In this document: in pieces, positions 7,617 to 12,825 of the stretch
How positions within the stretch are numbered: position 1 is the first letter of the stretch
Layout: every line of letters begins with the position of its first letter
Assembly (NCBI GenBank): GCA_013694845.1
Contig: JACDBQ010000788.1
Coordinates: forward strand, 1-12,825
Length of the DNA: 12,825 nt
Direction: 5' to 3'
From: Acidobacteriota bacterium
GTDB taxonomy: Bacteria > Acidobacteriota > Vicinamibacteria > Vicinamibacterales > 2-12-FULL-66-21
Program-made: the position numbers and the translations under genes
Notes under the pieces: generated by a model
Databases searched by the model: none
What the model saw: only the letters and a program-made list of their open reading frames with translations
What the model was told of the DNA's origin: nothing

Positions 7617-7631
7617 TGGCACGCCGGTTGC
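7617..7631 (+). promoter_or_regulatory. Sigma-54 (-24/-12) promoter of the kinase-treZ-debranching operon
   Basis: TGGCAC, five bases (GCCGG), then TTGC: all ten conserved core bases of the sigma-54 consensus with exact spacing, plus the preferred G right after the hexamer. It lies in the 68-base gap between the peptidase stop and the kinase ATG. Transcription would start near 7643, a leader of about 35 bases. Other TGGCAC copies I found inside genes lack the -12 part. The activator is unknown; the NtrC-type regulator encoded at 529-1950 is a candidate. Confidence 0.75.
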
Positions 7632-7643
7632 GACGTCGACGTC
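7632..7643. repeat. Perfect 12-bp palindrome GACGTCGACGTC at the predicted transcription start
   Basis: The palindrome begins directly after the -12 element and ends at the predicted +1 position. A protein bound here would block open-complex formation, so it could be a repressor operator. No family consensus was recognised. Confidence 0.45.
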
Positions 7644-7677
7644 AGGAGGCATCGCCCGGCAGGTAAGGGCGCAGACC

Positions 7678-9228
7678 ATGACCGGGCCGGCCGACGAGTC
7701 CCCACACTCGAAATTTTCCGTCCCCGTGCGGCTGACGATCGCGTTCCTCCTGATCGCCGGTGTCTTCGCGCTCGACCGCTATGCCGGCGTGATGATCGAC
7801 GACGGCAGTCACTTCATCCTGCTGGGGACCGCGGTGCTGGCCGTTGCGTGGCTGGCCGGGACGGGGCCCGCCCTTGGCGCGTTGGTCTTCGCATCCATCC
7901 TTGGCGTGTTCCACATCGCCGATGCTCCCGAGAGCCCGGCGCACGTGCATCTCGCACTGTTCGTTCTGCATGGTCTGCTCGTCACCGCGGTCGTGTCGGA
8001 ACTGCGGAGTGCGAGGCGGGAGGCCGAGGCCCGTGCCAGGGAAGCGCACGTGGCCCGCCAGGAAGGGGAGTCCGCGAGCCGCCTCAAGGACGAGTTCCTG
8101 GCGACGATCTCGCACGAATTGCGCACTCCGCTCAACGCGGTCCTCGGCTGGGTGCACCTGTTGCGAACCGGGAAGCTGGATAGCGCGACATCCGCGCGGG
8201 GACTCGAGTCGATCGATCGCAATGTGCGGTTGCAGGCGCAGCTCACCTCCGATCTTCTCGACGTGTCCAAGGCACTGACCGGCAAGTTGCAGCTCGATCC
8301 ACGGCCGGCACGGCTCAACGATGCAGCGCGCCAGGCGGTTGCGAGCACGGGGCCGGCGGCGCACGCCAAGGACGTTCGCATCAACCTCATTCTTCCGAAA
8401 GAAGACATCGTCGTGCACGGCGACGGCCCGCGGCTCCGCCAGGTCGCCTGGCAGCTTCTCGCGAACGCGATCAAGTTTTCTCCCCGGGGCGGAGCGGTGG
8501 AGATTACCGTGGATGCTCTCGGCCAGGACGCGCGGCTGATCGTGCGAGACGGCGGGCCGGGGATCGATCCGACCTTCCTGCCGAGAGTCTTCGAGCGATT
8601 CACGCAGGCGGACGCGTCGCCAACCCGCAACGCCGGCGGCCTGGGTGTCGGGCTGGCACTGGTTCGCGAGCTGGTCGAGCTGCACGGTGGCGAGATCGAG
8701 GCGCGTAATCGCGGGGATGTCTCCGGCGCCATCTTCATGGCGCGATTTCCGCTGCAGTCGGTCGATGCGCCGAAGCTCGCGCCGCCGATCACGGCCCTGG
8801 CGCCGGGCGGGAACGGCAACCGGCCGTTACTCGAGGGGCTGCGCGTGCTCGTCCTCGATCAGGAGGCCGAGGGGCGGGACCTGCTTCGCACGGTGCTCCA
8901 GCATCGCGGCGCCAGCGTCCAGACGGTGTGCTCGGTCGAAGAGGCGCTGCAGTCTCTCGAAGCCTGGCGTCCCGATGTGCTGGTGAGCGACAGCCTGTCT
9001 CCCGACCACGATTCGTACGCGCTTGTCGGCAAGGTGCAGTCCCTCGAGGCCGACCGTGGCGGACGCATCCCCTCGGTCGCGCTGACCAGCGTCGCCCGCA
9101 CCGACGAACGGCTCCGCAAGATGTTGGCGAACGTGCAGCGCGAGCTGCGGAAGCCGGTCGAGCCTGCGTTGCTGACATCTGAGGTCGCGCGTCTAACTGG
9201 TCGCGAGCGTCGGCGGGCCGAGCGCTAG
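7678..9228 (+). CDS. Membrane hybrid histidine kinase with C-terminal receiver domain
   Basis: 516 residues. Four hydrophobic segments (about 17-36, 46-60, 63-80 and 90-107), with a layout like the DUF4118 sensor region of KdpD-type kinases, are followed by a charged helix (ARREAEARAREAHVARQEGE). The HisKA domain has H146 (ISHELRTPLN). The ATPase domain has N263 (LLANAIKFSP), G1 box DGGPGID (291-297), F-box VFERFTQAD and G2 box GGLGVGLAL (320-328). A receiver from about 386 keeps phospho-acceptor D438 (LVSDSLSP), T470 and K492; the usual acidic pair is DQE (394-396). There is no output domain, so the signal probably passes to another protein or is self-contained feedback. AAGGG eight bases before ATG 7678 supports the start. 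A strong sigma-54 promoter lies upstream, and treZ follows after three bases. Confidence 0.93.
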   Translation: MTGPADESPHSKFSVPVRLTIAFLLIAGVFALDRYAGVMIDDGSHFILLGTAVLAVAWLAGTGPALGALVFASILGVFHIADAPESPAHVHLALFVLHGLLVTAVVSELRSARREAEARAREAHVARQEGESASRLKDEFLATISHELRTPLNAVLGWVHLLRTGKLDSATSARGLESIDRNVRLQAQLTSDLLDVSKALTGKLQLDPRPARLNDAARQAVASTGPAAHAKDVRINLILPKEDIVVHGDGPRLRQVAWQLLANAIKFSPRGGAVEITVDALGQDARLIVRDGGPGIDPTFLPRVFERFTQADASPTRNAGGLGVGLALVRELVELHGGEIEARNRGDVSGAIFMARFPLQSVDAPKLAPPITALAPGGNGNRPLLEGLRVLVLDQEAEGRDLLRTVLQHRGASVQTVCSVEEALQSLEAWRPDVLVSDSLSPDHDSYALVGKVQSLEADRGGRIPSVALTSVARTDERLRKMLANVQRELRKPVEPALLTSEVARLTGRERRRAER

Positions 9229-9231
9229 TTC

Positions 9232-11106
9232 ATGTCCGTGTTCACCCTGGGCCGCCGCCTGCCCTGCGGCGTCGAAGTGCAAAGAGGCGGCGGGGTTCAC
9301 GTGCGGGTCTGGGCGCCGGCGTGCCGCCGGGTCGAGGTCGTCGACCCGGGTCCGGATTCGTCGCGCTGGACGCTCGATCGGGATGCCGAGGGGTACCACG
9401 CCGGCTTCATCAAGGCACTTGCCGCGGGTGCGCGCTATTGGTTCGCGCTCGACGGTGACAGGTTGCGTCCCGACCCGTGCTCCCGCTTTCAGCCTGAAGG
9501 ACCGCACGGACCCTCCGAAGTCGTCGATCCTGATGCGTTCGCGTGGACCGACAGCACGTGGACTGGTGTCAGCCCCCGCGGGCAGGTCCTCTACGAGATG
9601 CACGTCGGCACGTTCACGCCGGATGGGACCTGGCGCGCTGCCCGCGAACAGCTGCCCGCGCTCGCGGACCTTGGCCTCACGATCATCGAAATGATGCCGG
9701 TCGCGGAGTGTCCCGGCCGCTTCGGCTGGGGCTACGACGGTGTGGACCTCTACGCGCCGATGCACCAGTACGGCGGCCCGGACGATCTTCGCGGTTTCGT
9801 CGACGCGGCGCACGCGCTTGGCCTCGGCGTCATTCTCGATGTGGTCTACAACCATCTCGGGCCTGACGGTAATTACCTCGCGGAGTTCTCGCCCGACTAC
9901 TTCACCGACAAGTACAGGAATGATTGGGGTCGCGCCATCAACTTCGAAGGCCCGCAGGCGGCTCGCGAGCTCTTCGTGGCGAATGCCGGGTACTGGATCG
10001 ACGAATTCCATTTCGACGGCCTGCGGCTCGACGCGACCCAGGACATCAAGGATGCCTCTCCCGAACACGTGATCCGGGCGATCGCGACGCGGGCGCGGCA
10101 GGCCGCCGGTGACCGAACCATCTACATCGTCGGCGAGAACGAGCCCCAGGACAGTGTGCTGCTCAAGCCCCAGGCTGACGGCGGCCATGGCCTCGATGCA
10201 CTCTGGAACGATGATTTCCATCACTGCGCCCTCGTCGCGATGACGGGGCGACGCGAAGCCTACTATCAGGGCTACAAGGGCTCTGTTCAGGAGCTCATCT
10301 CCTGCAGCAAGTACGGCTTTCTGTACCAGGGACAGTATTACGCGTGGCAGAAGCAGCGGCGCGGCACCCCGACCCTGGACCTCGCGGCCTCCTCCTTCGT
10401 TACCTACCTGGAGAATCACGACCAGGTCGCCAACTCCGCGTTCGGCACACGGTTGCACCACCTCGTCTCGCCGGGCCGTTGTCGTGCACTGACCGCGCTG
10501 TTGCTGCTCGGTCCGGCGACGCCGATGCTGTTTCAGGGCCAGGAGTTTCACGCATCGTCTCCTTTCCGTTACTTCGCCGACCACAAAGAGGAATTGCACC
10601 AGCCGATCCGTGCGGGCCGGCGGGCGTTCCTCGCACAGTTCGAGAGTCTCAAGGATCCCGAGGTGGTGCGTCGGTTGCCTGCGCCGGACGATCCGGTCAA
10701 CTTCGAGCGCAGCAAGCTCGATCCGGCCGAGCGCGCGAGCCACACCGAGGCGATGGCGCTGCACCGCGATCTGATTGCCTTGCGCCGAACCGACCCGGTG
10801 ATCAGCGGCGGCGTCGGACGAATCGACGGCGCCGTGCTCGCGCCGGGAGCGCTGGTCCTGCGGCTCTTTGGCGGCGCGCGCGGAGATCGCCTGCTCATCA
10901 TCAATCTCGGATGCGACCTCGATCTGACCCCGGCGCCCGAGCCGCTGCTCGCCCCGGGCGCCGACGACAACTGGCAGGTGCTGTGGAGCAGCGAGAGCGT
11001 TCGTTACGGGGGGCAGGGAACTGCCCCCGTGAATCCTGACCGCGAGTGGCACCTGCAGGGAGAGGCCGCGGTGCTGCTCGCATCCACGAGACCCTCGCAC
11101 TCATGA
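9232..11106 (+). CDS. treZ: Malto-oligosyltrehalose trehalohydrolase
   Basis: 624 residues, a GH13 enzyme (EC 3.2.1.141) that releases trehalose from maltooligosyl-trehalose. An N-terminal beta-sandwich carries VHVRVWAPACRRVEVV. The barrel then starts with QVLYEMHVGTFTPDGTW (118-134), a TreZ hallmark. GH13 regions are DVVYNH (203-208), FDGLRLDAT with nucleophile D267, IVGENEPQD with acid E302, and LENHDQVAN with D397. The extended insertion after D267 and the C-terminal beta domain fit full length. The partner TreY (maltooligosyl-trehalose synthase) is not in the window and would be expected beyond the right edge or elsewhere. The gene starts three bases after the hybrid kinase stop and overlaps the next gene by four bases, pointing to one transcript and translational coupling. 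The region-3 context (GENEPQD rather than the more usual AEND form) is a mild variation. Confidence 0.95.
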   Translation: MSVFTLGRRLPCGVEVQRGGGVHVRVWAPACRRVEVVDPGPDSSRWTLDRDAEGYHAGFIKALAAGARYWFALDGDRLRPDPCSRFQPEGPHGPSEVVDPDAFAWTDSTWTGVSPRGQVLYEMHVGTFTPDGTWRAAREQLPALADLGLTIIEMMPVAECPGRFGWGYDGVDLYAPMHQYGGPDDLRGFVDAAHALGLGVILDVVYNHLGPDGNYLAEFSPDYFTDKYRNDWGRAINFEGPQAARELFVANAGYWIDEFHFDGLRLDATQDIKDASPEHVIRAIATRARQAAGDRTIYIVGENEPQDSVLLKPQADGGHGLDALWNDDFHHCALVAMTGRREAYYQGYKGSVQELISCSKYGFLYQGQYYAWQKQRRGTPTLDLAASSFVTYLENHDQVANSAFGTRLHHLVSPGRCRALTALLLLGPATPMLFQGQEFHASSPFRYFADHKEELHQPIRAGRRAFLAQFESLKDPEVVRRLPAPDDPVNFERSKLDPAERASHTEAMALHRDLIALRRTDPVISGGVGRIDGAVLAPGALVLRLFGGARGDRLLIINLGCDLDLTPAPEPLLAPGADDNWQVLWSSESVRYGGQGTAPVNPDREWHLQGEAAVLLASTRPSHS

Positions 11107-12825
11107 ATACTCAGGACCTCAGACGTTCGATCGACAAGCCGCTCGACGCTCCGCTCGATGAGGAGATGCAGAGACGTGAGTGGCTGGTCACCAACGGGCT
11201 CGGTGGCTACGCGTCGGGCACGGTCGCTGGCGTGGTCACGCGGCGATACCACGGGCTGCTGGTGGCATCGCTGCCGGCGCCCCTGGGCCGGGTCGTGATG
11301 CTGAACCATCTGCTGGAGCGGGTGCGAATCCGCGGCAGCGAACCGCTGTGGCTTGGCGACGAAGATGAAGTAGCGGGGCCGAACGCCGCGGATCGCAGCG
11401 GTCACCTCGCCGAGTTCCGGCTCGAGCTCGGGCTGCCGGTCTGGCGTTACGAGGTCGGCGGGATCGAGATCGAGCGACGCGTGCTGATGCCGCACGGGCA
11501 GAACACGGTCCACGTGACCTACCGGCTGATCTCCGGCGTTGGTCCGGTGCGGCTGACGCTTCGTCCGTCGGTCCACTTCCGCGGATACGAAGCGCCCGTC
11601 GATGCCTCGTCCTCGCTCAGATATACGGTCAACGCCTCGCATGACGGTTACGAGCTGCTCTCGTCGGGGGAGTTTCCGCCGATGCGTCTCGTCGTGCACG
11701 GCCCTGCGTCGGCGCTGACGCTCGACGTCCGGGGAAAATCGGATGTGCCGTATGCGATGGAAGCGTCGCGCGGCTACCAGTCGGTCGGGGCCCTCTGGAG
11801 CCCCGGATATTTCCGCGCCGACCTGCTGCCGGATCAGCCGGTGACGCTGGTGGCATCGACGGAATCGTGGAAGGACATCCACGGACTGCCGCCCCCAGTC
11901 GCCGCGGCTGCCGAACAGGACCGCCGCCGTTCACTGCTGGCGATCGCCGGCCGGACTGGTGGAACCGATCTCGCAGCGGAACTCGTGCTCGCCGCCGACC
12001 AGTTCATCATCACGCCGGCCGGACGCGCGGAAGAAGCCGCCCGCGCCCGCGCCGCCGGTGAGGACGTGCGCACCGTCATCGCCGGGTATCACTGGTTCAC
12101 CGATTGGGGGCGCGACACGATGATCAGCCTGGAGGGGCTGACGCTCGCCACCGGACGCTTCCGTGAAGCCGGCTACATCCTCAAGACGTTCGGCCACTAT
12201 GTGCGTGACGGTCTGATCCCGAACATGTTCCCCGACGGCTCGCGCGAGGGGCTGTACCACACGGCGGACGCGACGCTGTGGTACTTCCACGCCGTGCAGC
12301 GATACGTTCAGACGACAGGCGAGACCGAGACCCTCCGCCGACTGCTCCCCACTTTCCTGCAGATCGCGCGGCGGCACATCGAAGGGACGCGTTTCGGCAT
12401 CCAGGTCGATCCGGCGGACGGCCTGCTGCGGCAGGGTGCCGAGGGATACCAGCTCACCTGGATGGATGCCAAGGTGGACGACTGGGTCGTCACGCCAAGA
12501 CGAGGCAAGGCCGTAGAGATCAACGCGCTCTGGTACAACGCCCTGCGCTTGCTCGACGGATGGCTGCGCGCCCATCGCCTGACAGACGAGGGCCTCGACA
12601 TCGCCGGACATGCCCTCCGGGCTCGAGACTCCTTCAACCGGCGATTCTGGTCCGACACTGCCGGGCATCTCTTGGATGTCGTCGATGGTGAGCAGGGTGA
12701 CGACGCTGCGTGCCGTCCGAACCAGATTCTGGCCATCTCTCTCGATCACCCCGTGCTGGTGCCCGAGCGGTGGGAGACAGTGATGCGGACCGTCCGGGAG
12801 AGGCTGCTGACGCCGGTGGGGCTCC
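11103..12825 (+). CDS. Glycogen debranching enzyme, amylo-alpha-1,6-glucosidase type (partial, runs off right edge)
   Basis: 574 codons are open to the edge with no stop. The N-terminal GDE domain shows NGLGGYASGT (31-40) and RRYHGLLVA (47-55). The (alpha/alpha)6 catalytic part shows WFTDWGRDTMISLEGL with D338 of the GRDT motif, which corresponds by family resemblance to the catalytic aspartate of eukaryotic and bacterial GDE glucosidase domains. It continues with IPNMFPDGSREG (372-383), WMDAKVDDWVVTPRRGKAVEINALWYNAL (453-481) and RPNQILAISL. It likely removes alpha-1,6 branches from glycogen or maltodextrins, supplying linear chains for TreY/TreZ. The last catalytic residue and C-terminus are outside the window. 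It starts with an ATG that overlaps the treZ stop (ATGA), so expression is coupled to treZ. Confidence 0.93.
   Translation, partial: MNTQDLRRSIDKPLDAPLDEEMQRREWLVTNGLGGYASGTVAGVVTRRYHGLLVASLPAPLGRVVMLNHLLERVRIRGSEPLWLGDEDEVAGPNAADRSGHLAEFRLELGLPVWRYEVGGIEIERRVLMPHGQNTVHVTYRLISGVGPVRLTLRPSVHFRGYEAPVDASSSLRYTVNASHDGYELLSSGEFPPMRLVVHGPASALTLDVRGKSDVPYAMEASRGYQSVGALWSPGYFRADLLPDQPVTLVASTESWKDIHGLPPPVAAAAEQDRRRSLLAIAGRTGGTDLAAELVLAADQFIITPAGRAEEAARARAAGEDVRTVIAGYHWFTDWGRDTMISLEGLTLATGRFREAGYILKTFGHYVRDGLIPNMFPDGSREGLYHTADATLWYFHAVQRYVQTTGETETLRRLLPTFLQIARRHIEGTRFGIQVDPADGLLRQGAEGYQLTWMDAKVDDWVVTPRRGKAVEINALWYNALRLLDGWLRAHRLTDEGLDIAGHALRARDSFNRRFWSDTAGHLLDVVDGEQGDDAACRPNQILAISLDHPVLVPERWETVMRTVRERLLTPVGL

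Noticed and set aside
7644..7649. AGGAGG as the ribosome site for the hybrid kinase
   Set aside because: It is 28 bases before the ATG with no usable start codon at normal distance; AAGGG at 7665-7669 is correctly placed.
9193..11100. 635-residue minus-strand open frame antisense to treZ
   Set aside because: It is a shadow of the treZ reading frame with low-complexity composition; treZ has all GH13 motifs.

Overview
The window is GC-rich and almost entirely coding. It looks like a chromosomal segment of an acidobacterium, plausibly from the Vicinamibacteria / subdivision 6 lineage. The main pointers are an 801-residue duplicated MacB/FtsX-type permease of the kind named ADOP (acidobacterial duplicated orphan permease), its place in a run of adaptor, ATPase, permease, sigma-54 activator and sensor kinase, and short heptamer repeats in the gaps between those genes. 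The taxonomic call is inference from gene families; there is no rRNA or other marker here.

Left half (about 1-6625, minus strand). Read in the direction of transcription, the cluster starts at a candidate sigma-54 (-24/-12) promoter at 6610-6625. It then encodes a membrane-anchored periplasmic adaptor (HlyD/MacA type), a MacB/LolD-type ABC ATPase, the duplicated permease, an NtrC-type response regulator and the N-terminal part of a HAMP sensor kinase that runs off the left edge. This looks like a tripartite-type export or envelope ABC system that carries its own two-component sigma-54 control. The promoter element suggests the operon activates itself. The three wider gaps (411-528, 4375-4469, 5217-5292) each carry tandem 7-base repeats with a CAG/CTG core. 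The one before the permease is a near-perfect 35-bp inverted repeat that fills the space between the ATPase stop and the permease start.

Centre (6553-7677). A divergent intergenic region leads to a plus-strand ClpP-like serine peptidase with an intact Ser-His-Asp triad and no Clp ATPase beside it. A 68-base gap follows, holding an excellent sigma-54 promoter match (7617-7631) and a 12-bp palindrome at the predicted transcription start.

Right half (7678-12825, plus strand). Three tightly packed genes follow: a membrane hybrid histidine kinase with a C-terminal receiver domain, malto-oligosyltrehalose trehalohydrolase (treZ, 3 bases after the kinase stop) and a glycogen-debranching GDE/GH133-type amylo-alpha-1,6-glucosidase (ATGA overlap with treZ, running off the right edge). 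This is an alpha-glucan-to-trehalose module apparently co-transcribed with a signalling protein.

The most interesting hypothesis is that the sigma-54 activator of the left operon, or one like it, controls both the export operon and the kinase-treZ-debranching operon, since both have -24/-12 elements at sensible distances from their first genes.
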